From Cohnella cholangitidis (GTDB lineage Bacteria; Bacillota; Bacilli; Paenibacillales; Paenibacillaceae): a stretch of DNA of 64,000 bases. Where the stretch lies: contig NZ_CP041969.1 of the NCBI RefSeq assembly GCF_014107495.1, positions 1,609,001 through 1,673,000 on the forward strand, in the 5' to 3' direction. The notes under the pieces were generated by a model. The model did no database searches. It saw nothing but the letters and a program-made list of their open reading frames with translations, and had not been told where the DNA came from. Of this stretch, positions 35,156 through 45,073 are shown piece after piece. Both the position numbers and the translations under genes were made by a program. Position 1 is the first letter of the stretch, and every line of letters begins with the position of its first letter.

Positions 35156-36642
35156 TAGGGTTGCTCCGCCTCCACCTTAGCTTTGGTGAGGAGATCTTGC
35201 CCTTGCGTTTGGATCGTTCGGACAACTTCGTCTATCGATCGGGTCCCTTCCACCGCCTTCTTGATTTCCCCGGACGCGAGCTTCGCGAACGAATCCGCAA
35301 AACCTTCCGGCAACGATTGCAGCAGCAACTGCGAATTGGCTTCAAGCGCGTAGAAAGCATCGATGTTTTTCCCGTCCATCTCTTTCTTGAAGGCGGTTCT
35401 GGACGACAATGACGGAGACGACTTGGTGCTCGTCTTGGCCAGCTGTTCGCCATTGGCGTATTTCAAGAACTCCCAGGCCGCGGACAAGTTCTCGGACGCG
35501 GCGTTGATGGCAAACACGCTTTCCAAGGTCATGCTGCCGGTTACGTTCGGTTGGGAAGGATCCACGGGAAGGGTCACGACGTCCCAATCGATCTCTTTGA
35601 TCGGGTTCATCATTCCTTTACCCTTGCCGGAGGGACCGTCAGCAGGTACCGTCGCGCTGACGGCTCCCGTTTTCATATTCATACCCAACAAGTTCATCAT
35701 CATCGGACCGTCGATCGTCATCGCCGCTTGGCCGGTCATGAACCTCATCGAGTCGCCGCCGATTCTCACCGTCGTTTTGCCGCCCATGCCGCGCATCACA
35801 ATACCGCCGCCCTCTCCTCCGCCGTCGGACGGCATCGAGATGCTGCCCGATTTGTACCCGTCGACGACCGATTGGAAGATCGATTTCCATTCCGGCGTCT
35901 CTATCGCTACCGTCCCCGCGTCCTCATCCGCGTACATCAACCCTTTCGCTTCTCCGATCGTACGGATCAACTCGAACGCGTTGCTCGTCTGAGACGATTG
36001 AAACAGCCCGTTTAATGCGTTGTCGCCGTCTTTCTTGACGGGAAAACGCGCCGCGAGCTGCATCGCTTCATCCCAGCTCATACCGTCCGTAGGATACGGA
36101 ATACCGTGTTGATCGAACATATCCTTGTTGTAGTAGAGCGCTTGGCTGGCGAAATTAGGGCTTAATCCGTATAGCTTGCCGCCCCCCTGAGCCTTCAGCA
36201 GCTCGATCACGGAAGGCAGGAAGCCGTCAAGGTCGAATTCGTCCTGCTTCACGACCGCATCCAGATCGTACAACACCCCCTTCTTCGCGAGCTCCGCGTA
36301 TTGCTCTTCCGTCAAGTACATTGCATCAGGCTGTTGTTCCGCGATAAGCTTCTCCATTTCGGCTACCGGATCTTCTGCGTTGAATACGGATTCGGTAGAG
36401 ACGACTTCCAATTGGATATTAGGGAACATCGCCTGAAAAGCGTTGCCATACTGCATGAAGAAAGCTTCTTCGTTAAAGTAGGCCACCTTCAGCGCCCCTT
36501 TGTCTTCCCTGTCCAACCCGCTCAGCGCCGACTCCTTGTTGCCGCCCGAAGACGTGCAAGCCGTTAGAGCCATAATCAAAGCAAACGCTAAGATCAGCAA
36601 ACCCGATTTCTTCCCCCGTTGTTTGTTCATCTCCTCAATCAC
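35155..36642 (-). CDS. Extracellular solute-binding lipoprotein, family 1-like
   Basis: The 495-residue protein has a lipoprotein signal (lipobox LTAC, about residue 28) and an SBP_bac_1 fold: IAEQQPDAMYLTEEQYAEL, YGLSPNFASQALYYNKDMF and WEFLKYANGEQLAKTS are typical of sugar or oligosaccharide binders. A Gly/Met-rich loop (SDGGGEGGGIVMRGMGGK) is unusual. Its gene is the first of the second tripartite ABC operon, where an importer-type binding protein is not expected. No importer permease pair is nearby. The start could be GTG 36642 or the ATG four codons later. Confidence 0.86.
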   Translation of the reverse strand: MIEEMNKQRGKKSGLLILAFALIMALTACTSSGGNKESALSGLDREDKGALKVAYFNEEAFFMQYGNAFQAMFPNIQLEVVSTESVFNAEDPVAEMEKLIAEQQPDAMYLTEEQYAELAKKGVLYDLDAVVKQDEFDLDGFLPSVIELLKAQGGGKLYGLSPNFASQALYYNKDMFDQHGIPYPTDGMSWDEAMQLAARFPVKKDGDNALNGLFQSSQTSNAFELIRTIGEAKGLMYADEDAGTVAIETPEWKSIFQSVVDGYKSGSISMPSDGGGEGGGIVMRGMGGKTTVRIGGDSMRFMTGQAAMTIDGPMMMNLLGMNMKTGAVSATVPADGPSGKGKGMMNPIKEIDWDVVTLPVDPSQPNVTGSMTLESVFAINAASENLSAAWEFLKYANGEQLAKTSTKSSPSLSSRTAFKKEMDGKNIDAFYALEANSQLLLQSLPEGFADSFAKLASGEIKKAVEGTRSIDEVVRTIQTQGQDLLTKAKVEAEQP

Positions 36643-36751
36643 CCTTCTACCCTTTAATGGATTGCTAGCCCAGTATGCTGCGGGTTTCTTAGAAATCGGT
36701 TAGAGAAGCTTAACGGAAGCTTAAACGATGCTGAAAACAGGGTAAAAAGAA

Positions 36752-36791
36752 CAAAAAAAACTCCCCGGTTCATCTTGCTAGCCTGGGAGTT
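36752..36791 (-). terminator. Terminator of the two-component operon
   Basis: AACTCCC (36759-36765) pairs with GGGAGTT (36785-36791). On the minus strand the stem is followed by TTTTTTTGTTC. It separates the sensor operon from the ABC operon. Confidence 0.7.
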
Positions 36792-36805
36792 ACTAGGCCT
36801 AACCT

Positions 36806-38110
36806 TTATATAGGCAATGTGACAGTAACGCGAGTACCGGTCGATAGCTTGCTTTCCAACCGGATTTTGCCGCCATGCCGCTCTACGATCCATTGGGCTA
36901 TGGCAAGACCGAGACCGGACCCGCCCTCTCGCCTTGTTCGGGCTTTGTCGCCGCGATAGAAGCGGTCAAAAACATGGGGCAAATCATCGGGAGAGATGCC
37001 GATTCCGGTATCCTCGACCTCGAGCTGAACGGAGTGAGCGAATTTACGGCAAACGACGCGGACAACCCCGCCTTCCGGCGTGTATTGGATCGCATTGTCG
37101 AGCACGGTTACGAGCAGCTGGTGAAGGCGTTCTTCGTCCGCGTTCATCGGAATTGGCGAGTCGATCTCAGCATTCAAGATGATGTCCTTGACCTCCGCCA
37201 GCAGTTGCATCTTATTCACGCTTTCCTGAACGATTCTATCGAATTGAACCGTCTTTCGCTCCAACTCTAGCCGATTCGAATCCGACCTGGCTAACGTCAG
37301 CAGGCCGCCGACCAACTTGCTCATCCGCCGTGCTTCCTGCAAGACGGTGGACACATGTTTGCTGTCCTGCTCGATCGTATGGCCGGGGTGGCGCAGCAAG
37401 AGCTCCGCATGAGCCTGGATGACCGACAGCGGAGTTCGCAGCTCGTGGGAAGCGTCCGATACGAACTGTTGCTGTTTCTCCAGGGAAACCCGGATCGGGA
37501 TAAGAGATCGGTTCGCTAAATAAAATCCGGCGGCAATAGCGACTAGAAGTCCGACGCTGCCGCCTAGCAACAGGATGAATTGCAAACGGCGCAGCATCCC
37601 GATTTCCGCGGAGACATTGCTCAGCAACTGTTGCGTCACGATTCGATAAGCGCTGCCGTCCGCTCCGATCACCTCGGGGATATCCAAGTCGCCGATATTC
37701 AGCACGCGAAAATACTGATCGCCCACCTTAACGTTTTTCGGCGACGAGCCGAACAGCTTCGGTTGCAATTGCTTCAGTTGTTCTTCGCTGAACGTGCTCT
37801 TGCCGAGCATCGGCATGGGCTCGTCTTCATCCGTCCAAAACAATTGGATAATCGGCCTGTCCATCTGACCTATTCGGAACGTGACGGCTTTCTGCGCGGG
37901 AACGGCCGACGCCGGCAAAGATTCCGAGTTTATCATTTTAGAGGAAACGGCTACCGTCGTGTTCGCGTTCACCTTCTCCATCGATTGGTCGACTTGAGCG
38001 AACAGCATTTTCTTCATGATAAAAAATACGGATAAATTCAGAGCAATCAAAATGACGGACAAAACGGCGGCGTTGCGAATTGTCAGCTGGGCGCGTATAC
38101 GATTGAACAT
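36806..38110 (-). CDS. Sensor histidine kinase (OmpR-partner class)
   Basis: The 434-residue kinase has two membrane helices (about 13-33 and 168-190) flanking an extracellular sensor, then HisKA with VSDASHELRTPLSVIQ and an HATPase domain (NAIQYTPEGG, DTGIGI, GSGLGLAIAQ). I chose ATG 38110, with AAGGAG eight bases upstream. This ATG overlaps the response regulator stop (TGATG). The pair lies directly upstream of the second ABC operon in the same direction and probably controls it. Confidence 0.92.
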   Translation of the reverse strand: MFNRIRAQLTIRNAAVLSVILIALNLSVFFIMKKMLFAQVDQSMEKVNANTTVAVSSKMINSESLPASAVPAQKAVTFRIGQMDRPIIQLFWTDEDEPMPMLGKSTFSEEQLKQLQPKLFGSSPKNVKVGDQYFRVLNIGDLDIPEVIGADGSAYRIVTQQLLSNVSAEIGMLRRLQFILLLGGSVGLLVAIAAGFYLANRSLIPIRVSLEKQQQFVSDASHELRTPLSVIQAHAELLLRHPGHTIEQDSKHVSTVLQEARRMSKLVGGLLTLARSDSNRLELERKTVQFDRIVQESVNKMQLLAEVKDIILNAEIDSPIPMNADEERLHQLLVTVLDNAIQYTPEGGVVRVVCRKFAHSVQLEVEDTGIGISPDDLPHVFDRFYRGDKARTRREGGSGLGLAIAQWIVERHGGKIRLESKLSTGTRVTVTLPI

Positions 38111-38787
38111 CAGTTTTTCTCCTTCAACATGTAACCGACCCCGCGAACGGTATGGATATACCGGTCGCAGCCGGAAGGCGCGAGTTTTTTGCGCAAGTAG
38201 TGCACGTAAACGTCGACGACGCCCAAACCCGCTTCCGAGTCGATTCCCCATACCCTATCCAGCAACTGTTCTTTCGTTAGGATCTGCTCCTTGTTCAGCA
38301 GCAAGTACTCCATCAACTCATATTCTTTCAACGTTAGCTTAAGAGGTTCGCCATTCGCGTACCCCTCCATGAATTGGTATTTTACGGAAAGCAGTCCGTA
38401 ATGAAGCTCTCCGTCCGGCGCGCCGGGGGAGAGCCGACGCAGCAATACCCTAATGCGCGCCAGCAATTCGGGCGTCGCGAATGGCTTGATCAAATAATCG
38501 TCGGCACCGGAATCCAGACCCATCACGCGGTCCTCCACGCTGTCCCTGGCCGTGAGCAGCAGAATCGGCATCATGATTCCTTGCGCCCTTAGTTCGGATA
38601 GAACGGACAAGCCGTTGATTCCAGGCAGCATAACGTCCAATACGATCAGATCGTGAACGCGCTGCTGCGCCAAATACAATCCATCCGCACCGTTGTCCGC
38701 TTCATCCACTTGGTAAGCTTCTTCCCTGAGCAACGTCCCCACCGCGTCGAGCAGCGGTCGGTCGTCCTCCACCACGAGAATCCTCAT
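38110..38787 (-). CDS. OmpR-family response regulator
   Basis: The 225-residue protein has a receiver domain (EDDRPLLDAV acidic pocket, phospho-Asp in LIVLDVMLPG, Lys in LIKPFA) and a winged-helix DNA-binding domain (KLTLKEYELMEYLLLN, VDVYVHYLRKKL, IHTVRGVGYML). The ATG at 38787 has AAGGGGC six bases upstream. It is coupled to the histidine kinase. Confidence 0.94.
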   Translation of the reverse strand: MRILVVEDDRPLLDAVGTLLREEAYQVDEADNGADGLYLAQQRVHDLIVLDVMLPGINGLSVLSELRAQGIMMPILLLTARDSVEDRVMGLDSGADDYLIKPFATPELLARIRVLLRRLSPGAPDGELHYGLLSVKYQFMEGYANGEPLKLTLKEYELMEYLLLNKEQILTKEQLLDRVWGIDSEAGLGVVDVYVHYLRKKLAPSGCDRYIHTVRGVGYMLKEKN

Positions 38788-38965
38788 TGGTCTGCCCCTT
38801 CTATTCAGGCTTAAACGCATATTCAGCAGATCTATTCTAGAGTACGAACCTTAACAAATGATTAGAAACCGATGAAGCTGTTATAAAATTCCATAGACAA
38901 AAAAGAACCCTCCCTATGAGCCAACGAAAGTTAACTCCCTGTCGATTTCGCGAATAATAGAAGGT

Positions 38966-38971
38966 TATAAT
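38966..38971 (+). promoter_or_regulatory. -10 element of the MalT-like gene
   Basis: TATAAT lies 40 bases before the ATG at 39012 and has no consensus -35. GCGGAGG precedes the start. Confidence 0.4.
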
Positions 38972-39011
38972 AGAAAGATACGAAAAACCTGTCAGTATTT
39001 GCGGAGGTCCT

Positions 39012-41609
39012 ATGAATTCGTCCTCGGAACCGATCTTGCTCCATACCAAAACAAGCCACCCCGTCTCCAGAAAAAATCTGGTGCAAAGGCAACGGCTAGT
39101 TCAGCTCATCGAACAAGGAATAGAAGGCAGGCTAACCGTCGTCAGCGCTCCAGCCGGCTTCGGCAAGACGACCCTGTTAAGTCAGTGGGTTCGTCAAACC
39201 GGGCATGCCGTCGCTTGGGTTGCCCTTGACGAGATGGACAACGACCCGGTCCGCTTCTGGAGATACGTAGCCGAAGCGCTGGCTTCCTCATTCCCTCGCG
39301 CGGACGGAAACCCATACGAGCAGTTGCTTCGCACGATGCCTAGCCTTTCGATGAGCACGTTCCTCGATGCGTTCATTCATCGTTTGCATACGGTTCCTCA
39401 TCCCATGGTACTGGCTCTCGACGACTACCATGTCATCAAGGAGCCGCGCATTCACGATAGCATCGCGTACTTCATCGAACATGCTCCGAAACCTATCCAT
39501 ATCCTGCTCTCCAGCCGTAATGACCTCCCCTTCCCCTCCGTGAAATGGAAGGTCCTTGGGGAGCTAAACGCGATCGATGCCGCTCACTTGAAATTCACAG
39601 TAGAGGAATCGGAATCGTTCTATCGCGAAGTCGCCGGAATCCCTCTTTCTTCCCAACAGATCGAGAAACTGAATCTTCAGACGGAAGGTTGGGCCACGGG
39701 GCTGCAATTGGTATCGATCTCTCTGCGAACGGATGACGATTACGATCGTTTTATCGAGCAATTCAAAGGCTATCATCGCGACGTAGCCGATTATTTGTTT
39801 CATGAGGTTATCGCTAAGCTACCCGCCGACATTCAAGATTTCTTGCTGCGTACCTCCGTGTTCGAGCGATTGGATGCCAAAGCCTGCGATGCTGTCACCC
39901 ATCTCCTCAACGGGGGGCAGATGCTGGAGAAGCTGAAAGCGATGAATCTGTTCCTCGTCTCTCTGGACGACCACGACGCCTGGTTCCGCTATCACCATTT
40001 GTTCGCGGAATTTCTGCGCAACCGCGTCCGAAAAAACGATCCCGAGCTATGGATTCGGACGAATCTCGATGCGAGCAAGAGTCTCTCGGCCAGAGGGTTA
40101 ATGGATGAGGCGATCGATCACGCGATTGCCGCCGAGCAATACGAACTGACGGAAAGCTTGCTTACCCGTCATGCCTCGCACGTTCTGAAGAGAGGGGAAT
40201 TCCCTACCCTGCTGCATTGGCTCGATAGCTTTCCGGAGGAGTCCGGGCTTTCGCCGGAGATGCTGCTGCTCTATGCCTTCCTCCTCGTCGTGACCGGACA
40301 ACCGGAACGCGCGAATCGACAACTGGTCCGGCTGGATAGTTCCCTGTTAGGAATGGAACCCGGAGAAGCGCGCCAACAATTGCAAAGCGGGTTGCTGTTC
40401 GTGAAATCGAATTTATTGTTTACCAACGGGGATTTCGCTCAGTGGCTTACTTTCATTAGCGGAATACTGGACGATATTCTGCCGCATAATCCGATTTTCT
40501 ACAATTTCAACTACAATATGACGGAGCCTCTTGTCCGCAGATCTTCTTTCGGGTTAAAGGGCGTTCTTACGGCCGAGACGGAGAAAATCGGCATGCTATT
40601 CGCCGAAGTGCTGGAAAAACACGGTTGGGGAGATTCGTTAATTAACCTATACGTCGTTCAATCGCTGGCCGAGGGTTTCTATGAATGGAATCGATTGGAG
40701 GAAAGCCAAGCTCTGCTAAACAAGGTCGAACGTGCCGCACGGCTTAAGGCCGTACCCGGACTGTTCGTGCCTAATCGAATTACTCAAGCGAAATTATACG
40801 GGGTGAGAGATCAATTCGATCTTGCCCTTGAGACGTTGGACGAGGCGCTTCAGTTCGCGGCTAAGCTGCCCGAGAGCCATTGGGCTTCTTGTTTGCTTGC
40901 GGCTAAGCTTGAGTTGCTCGTCCGCATGGCCCGGCTCCCGGCAGCCAAGAGAGAAGCCGGCAAGCTGGACATAAGAGCCAAAGACAAGCCAACGTTTAAT
41001 AGGGAATTCGAGTTTATCGCGCTCGCTAAGCTGCTTGGCGCTCAGAATAAGGAAAAGGAAGCCCTTCGCTTGCTCGAGCTTCTCAAGCCGCAAGCCCGGC
41101 GCGAAGGAAGCTTAATGGGCCTGGCGGAAATTTCCATTAACCAAGCTCTCTTGCTAGATCAATTAGGGCAGCGTTCGAACGCCTTTCATTGTCTTCAGGA
41201 AGCGCTGGCGCTCGGCGAGGCCAACGGATATATTCGGAGTTTCGTGGATGTCGGTGCCCCAATGCAGAAGCTGTTGCTCAAGTATGTTTCGTCATCCCCG
41301 GAATCGGAAACCGCGAGGTCGGAAACGTATGTCCGAATGTTGCTCGATACTTTTCCGAAACCCGAATCCGGCAAGCCGGAAGGCTCGGGCGAACTCCCTT
41401 CTCTCGTGGAACCTTTGACCCGAGCGGAGATCCATCTCTTGAGCTTGATCCGACAAGGAGCCTCCAATAAGCTGATCGCGGAGAAGCTCGTTCTATCCGA
41501 AGGCTCGGTCAAAGTGTACGCTTCCCGAATCTACGGCAAGCTCGGCGTCTCTTCGCGGACTCAAGCCGTCATCGCCGCGCAACGATTGGGTTTACTTCCC
41601 GGGGAGTAA
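39012..41609 (+). CDS. MalT-like ATP-dependent LuxR-family transcriptional regulator
   Basis: The 865-residue protein is a STAND-class regulator. An N-terminal NTPase has Walker A APAGFGKTT (46-54) and the following VLALDDYHVI (Walker B). A long TPR-like superhelix fills about residues 330-780, and a C-terminal LuxR HTH (about 800-860) contains GASNKLIAEKLVLSEGSVKV. Such proteins bind an inducer, oligomerise with ATP and activate promoters. It is a lone gene with no obvious target next to it. Confidence 0.92.
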   Translation: MNSSSEPILLHTKTSHPVSRKNLVQRQRLVQLIEQGIEGRLTVVSAPAGFGKTTLLSQWVRQTGHAVAWVALDEMDNDPVRFWRYVAEALASSFPRADGNPYEQLLRTMPSLSMSTFLDAFIHRLHTVPHPMVLALDDYHVIKEPRIHDSIAYFIEHAPKPIHILLSSRNDLPFPSVKWKVLGELNAIDAAHLKFTVEESESFYREVAGIPLSSQQIEKLNLQTEGWATGLQLVSISLRTDDDYDRFIEQFKGYHRDVADYLFHEVIAKLPADIQDFLLRTSVFERLDAKACDAVTHLLNGGQMLEKLKAMNLFLVSLDDHDAWFRYHHLFAEFLRNRVRKNDPELWIRTNLDASKSLSARGLMDEAIDHAIAAEQYELTESLLTRHASHVLKRGEFPTLLHWLDSFPEESGLSPEMLLLYAFLLVVTGQPERANRQLVRLDSSLLGMEPGEARQQLQSGLLFVKSNLLFTNGDFAQWLTFISGILDDILPHNPIFYNFNYNMTEPLVRRSSFGLKGVLTAETEKIGMLFAEVLEKHGWGDSLINLYVVQSLAEGFYEWNRLEESQALLNKVERAARLKAVPGLFVPNRITQAKLYGVRDQFDLALETLDEALQFAAKLPESHWASCLLAAKLELLVRMARLPAAKREAGKLDIRAKDKPTFNREFEFIALAKLLGAQNKEKEALRLLELLKPQARREGSLMGLAEISINQALLLDQLGQRSNAFHCLQEALALGEANGYIRSFVDVGAPMQKLLLKYVSSSPESETARSETYVRMLLDTFPKPESGKPEGSGELPSLVEPLTRAEIHLLSLIRQGASNKLIAEKLVLSEGSVKVYASRIYGKLGVSSRTQAVIAAQRLGLLPGE

Positions 41610-41627
41610 CTCCTCTCGGGAGAAATT

Positions 41628-42266
41628 CTAAAGCACGTAGAGCAATATCGCGAAAAAGTGCATGACCGAACCTGCGACCACGAACAAATGCCATACGGCG
41701 TGATGGTAAGGGAAGGCTCGCCAAACGTAGAAGACGGAACCCACCGTGTACAGAACTCCGCCGATCACGAGCAATCTTAGCCCCTCGGGCACTAACAGCG
41801 CGTTCAGCGGTTTCCATGCGAACACGATCAGCCATCCCATAAACACATAAAACAAGGTCGACAGCACCAGAAACTTTTTCGTGAAAAACGCTTTGAATGC
41901 GACGCCCGCGATCGCCAGCCCCCATACGATACCGAATAGCGTCCATCCCAAGGGGCTTCGCAAGGTTACGAGCAAAAGAGGCGTGTACGTTCCCGCAATA
42001 AACAAGTAAATGCACGAATGATCGAACGTCTCGAACAAATCCTTGACCTTGCCTTCCGGAAAAGAATGTACCAACGTCGAGGCCGTATAGAGCAGCAGCA
42101 TCGTAACGCCGAATATCGTAAAGCTGACGACATGCCATGCCGTCCCTTCCAAGCTGGCGAATACGATAAGGAGCACTAGTCCGGCAATACTGAGCAACGT
42201 CCCGATGCCGTGCGTGATCGCATTCGCTATCTCTTCCTTTTTCGTGTACACATGAGTGTCCGCCAT
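41628..42266 (-). CDS. Hemolysin III family membrane protein
   Basis: The 212-residue protein has seven membrane helices and the HlyIII/PAQR motifs NAITHGIGTLLSIAG, FETFDHSCIYLFIAGTYTP and the C-terminal HHAVWHLFVVAGSVMHF. The conserved His and Asp residues suggest a metal site as in PAQR hydrolases. Bacterial members such as YqfA affect membrane lipid balance. AAGGTGG precedes the ATG, 17 bases after the nucleotidase stop, so it may be cotranscribed with it. Confidence 0.93.
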   Translation of the reverse strand: MADTHVYTKKEEIANAITHGIGTLLSIAGLVLLIVFASLEGTAWHVVSFTIFGVTMLLLYTASTLVHSFPEGKVKDLFETFDHSCIYLFIAGTYTPLLLVTLRSPLGWTLFGIVWGLAIAGVAFKAFFTKKFLVLSTLFYVFMGWLIVFAWKPLNALLVPEGLRLLVIGGVLYTVGSVFYVWRAFPYHHAVWHLFVVAGSVMHFFAILLYVL

Positions 42267-42283
42267 TTTGAAGCCACCTTCCC

Positions 42284-43867
42284 TTAGCTGCGAACGATCC
42301 AGTTGCCGTTCGTTCCGGCGTGAACGATACCCGCCTTCGTTAAGTATTCGGCAATGAGCTCCGTCATGTCAACCGTCACTTCCCGAACGATCGGCTTGCC
42401 GCGGAACATTCGGTAGTTGCCCCCTCCCGACGCGCGATAATGATTCATTACCGCTTCGTACTCGCCTTGCGGTTCGATCGGTTTCCCTTGATATCGCAAA
42501 TACTCTATTCGGCTTCCTACCGGACGGGAGACGTTGATCTCATACTCGATCCCTTCCCACATATCGTAATTGTAATGTTGCGGCTTCGGCGAAAGATAGG
42601 TTGGATCTACGATAATCGTTCCGTCTTCCCCGCATGCGAAATAAGCCGCCGTCCACTCTAGCGCTTCCAGAATATCCCGTCCGCTCAGGAGCAACACCTT
42701 AAGCGTGTTCGGAAACGGATAATTCGCCGTCACCTCCCTCATCGACACGCGCGGACCGAATCCCGGCGCCAAGTTATCGAACAACGACGTGCAAGAAATC
42801 CCTACGCCCGCCGCCTCCATTTGAATACGGTTAATGAGCTCGATCAACGGATGCTCTTCTATTCGCGCCGCCATGGGATCAACGACCCGCATCTCCCCGC
42901 GCACTTCGCACAGCGGCTGATCCAGCCAGCGCTGCGTATTGTCTTCGCAAGCTTGCACCCTGGCTATCATTTGCGGATCCGCTTGGACTTTGCCCGCTTC
43001 GCGCAGTCTTCCGCCGCTCGTCTTCACGAACCAAGCGCCATCGGATCGACGTTGCAGGTTGAGTTCGATATGGGCTAAGCAACTTCCTTGGTATCCCGGC
43101 TGAACAACAAGCGTCTTCCCTACCCGCGTTCCCTCGATCCGCTGATGTTGATGCCCGGTTATCAACACGTCGATCCCTTCCGTCTCGCGGCACAGTCGCC
43201 AGCCTTCGTTTTCCCCCGTCGGCTCCTCCGCTTCTTCCCCCGAATGGACGTCGCGTTCGAACCCGCCATGGTAGGAGACGACGATGACGTCCGCTCCGTC
43301 TTTTTTCATAATAGGAATCCATCTTTTCGCCGCGCTCACCGCCGATTCGAACGCCAAGCCGGCAATGTGATCCGGTCGCTCCCAATTGGGGATATACTGC
43401 GTCGTTAATCCGAGAAGGCCGATCTTGGCGCCGCCCTGCAAAGAATAGATCCGATACGGACAACCGAAGATCGGCTCATCCGTTCCTTCCCTGAGCACGT
43501 TGGCGGACAGCCACGGGAACTCGGATTGCTCTCGTGCCCGATTGACGAACCCGAGCCCGTAGTTGAATTCATGATTGCCCGGGATAAAAGCATCCAGCCG
43601 CAGCGCGTTCATGAGATCGACGATCGGGTGCGCCGAAGCGTCGTCCAAGCATGCATGATAGTAAGCCAGCGGGGTGCCTTGCAACAAATCTCCGTTATCG
43701 ATGAACAGCACATGGCCATCGTCCGCGCGCGTCTGCTCTATGATCGCTGCAAGCTTTAATAGACCGTATTCCGTCGCCTCGTTATCTACGTAACGAATCG
43801 GTAGGACGTGGCCATGAATATCGCTCGTCGCGAGTATCGTGAATTGAATCGTCGGGGTTTCGATCAT
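42284..43867 (-). CDS. 5'-nucleotidase/UDP-sugar hydrolase-like bifunctional metallophosphatase, cytoplasmic
   Basis: The 527-residue protein has an N-terminal metallophosphatase domain (ATSDIHGHV, IDNGDLLQGTP, PGNHEFNYG, VSYHGGFERD, TGHQHQ) and a C-terminal 5'-nucleotidase domain (about 310-500; SGRDILEALEWTA). There is no signal peptide, unlike secreted UshA or YfkN, so it is likely a YunD-like cytoplasmic enzyme acting on nucleotides or nucleotide sugars. AAGGAAG precedes the ATG. Confidence 0.9.
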   Translation of the reverse strand: MIETPTIQFTILATSDIHGHVLPIRYVDNEATEYGLLKLAAIIEQTRADDGHVLFIDNGDLLQGTPLAYYHACLDDASAHPIVDLMNALRLDAFIPGNHEFNYGLGFVNRAREQSEFPWLSANVLREGTDEPIFGCPYRIYSLQGGAKIGLLGLTTQYIPNWERPDHIAGLAFESAVSAAKRWIPIMKKDGADVIVVSYHGGFERDVHSGEEAEEPTGENEGWRLCRETEGIDVLITGHQHQRIEGTRVGKTLVVQPGYQGSCLAHIELNLQRRSDGAWFVKTSGGRLREAGKVQADPQMIARVQACEDNTQRWLDQPLCEVRGEMRVVDPMAARIEEHPLIELINRIQMEAAGVGISCTSLFDNLAPGFGPRVSMREVTANYPFPNTLKVLLLSGRDILEALEWTAAYFACGEDGTIIVDPTYLSPKPQHYNYDMWEGIEYEINVSRPVGSRIEYLRYQGKPIEPQGEYEAVMNHYRASGGGNYRMFRGKPIVREVTVDMTELIAEYLTKAGIVHAGTNGNWIVRS

Positions 43868-43900
43868 GCTGCGGTCTTCCTTTCTTCTATCGATATGGAT

Positions 43901-43959
43901 TTGTAAAACGAATATTTTACAATCGTAAAGCTAGATTTAATACTTAACTTCATTTAACA
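43901..43959. promoter_or_regulatory. Inverted repeat and TTAACA-like hexamers before phnD
   Basis: TTGTAAAA and TTTTACAA (43901-43922) form perfect eight-base arms around six bases. TTAACT (43944-43949) and TTAACA (43954-43959) follow with about 10-base period, loosely like PhoP boxes. Control by phosphate limitation would fit phnD but is not demonstrated. Confidence 0.4.
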
Positions 43960-44030
43960 AAATAGTTCGATGGTAGATTAAGGCATGTAGTACCCATTCT
44001 TGCCATTAGATAGAGGAGGAAACAGAAATC

Positions 44031-45041
44031 ATGCTTAACCGTTTGCCGAAAATGCGTTTCATGCTCGTCATCTCCATCGTATTGCTCATCCTAGCCGGGT
44101 GCGGTAACAAGAACGACAATTCGGGGTCGAATGCCGAACCTTCCGCGTCTAACTCGGAGTCCGCGGCTACCGAATCCGCTAGCCCAAGCCAAGAAGCAAG
44201 CCCGAGCCCTGAAGAAACAGGATATGTTCCTACGGAATTAACCGTGCAATTCGTCCCTTCCCAGAATGCCGAAACGCTCGAAGCGAAAGCTAAGCCGTTG
44301 GAGAAGCTGCTAAGCGACGCGCTTGGCATTCCCGTAAAAGTAAGCGTGTCGACAGACTACAATACGATTATCGAAGCGATGCAATCCAAGAAAGTCGACG
44401 TTGGATTCCTGCCTCCTAACACATACGTGCAAGCGAAGGAAATGGGCGCGGCCGAAGTTATCCTGCAGGCTCAACGTTTCGGCGTAAACGATGCGGACGG
44501 TCAGCCTACGACGGAATTGGCCGACAGCTACAAATCGATGATTATCGTCAAAGCGGATTCCGATATCCAAACGCTGGCGGATCTCAAAGGCAAGAAAATC
44601 GCTTGGCAAAGCGCAACCTCATCGGCCGGATTCGTATATCCTGCGGTAGAATTGAAAAAAGCCGGCGTAGATCCCAATACCGATGTTACTGGAATCGAAC
44701 TGAAAGGCCATGACAAAGGCGTACTGGCCGTACTTAACGGCGATGCCGACGCGGCCGCGATTTTCCAAGACGCCCGGAACATCGTACTGAAAGACGTACC
44801 GGACGTGTTCGAGAAAACGAGAGTGCTTCACTTCACGACTCCGATTCCTAACGATACGATTTCCGTGCGCTCGGATATGAACAAAGAGTGGATGACGAAA
44901 ATCCAAGACGCGTTCATCGGTTTGGGCACGAACGAAGAAAGCCGTAAAATCATTTTCGAAATCTACTCGCACCAAGGCTATGCGAAGAGCACGGACAGCA
45001 ACTTCGATTCCGTTCGCGAATATTCGAAGGCGCTGCAATAA
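44031..45041 (+). CDS. phnD: Phosphonate/phosphate ABC transporter substrate-binding lipoprotein
   Basis: A signal peptide ends in lipobox LAGC, then comes a Ser/Glu-rich linker and a PhnD fold: LTVQFVPSQNAETLEAKAK, SKKVDVGFLPPNTYVQAKE and WQSATSSAGFVYPAVELKK. The family binds phosphonates, phosphite or phosphate outside the membrane. The gene lies opposite to phnC-phnE-phnE and converges on them, sharing a terminator. AGGAGG precedes the ATG. Confidence 0.92.
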   Translation: MLNRLPKMRFMLVISIVLLILAGCGNKNDNSGSNAEPSASNSESAATESASPSQEASPSPEETGYVPTELTVQFVPSQNAETLEAKAKPLEKLLSDALGIPVKVSVSTDYNTIIEAMQSKKVDVGFLPPNTYVQAKEMGAAEVILQAQRFGVNDADGQPTTELADSYKSMIIVKADSDIQTLADLKGKKIAWQSATSSAGFVYPAVELKKAGVDPNTDVTGIELKGHDKGVLAVLNGDADAAAIFQDARNIVLKDVPDVFEKTRVLHFTTPIPNDTISVRSDMNKEWMTKIQDAFIGLGTNEESRKIIFEIYSHQGYAKSTDSNFDSVREYSKALQ

Positions 45042-45073
45042 TCGCTTCAAGTTAGCTTCAACCGCGAACAACA

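Noticed and set aside
43916..43959. Firm PhoP box before phnD
   Set aside because: Only two TTAACA-like hexamers have acceptable spacing; in this AT-rich stretch that is close to chance, so it is listed only as a weak candidate.
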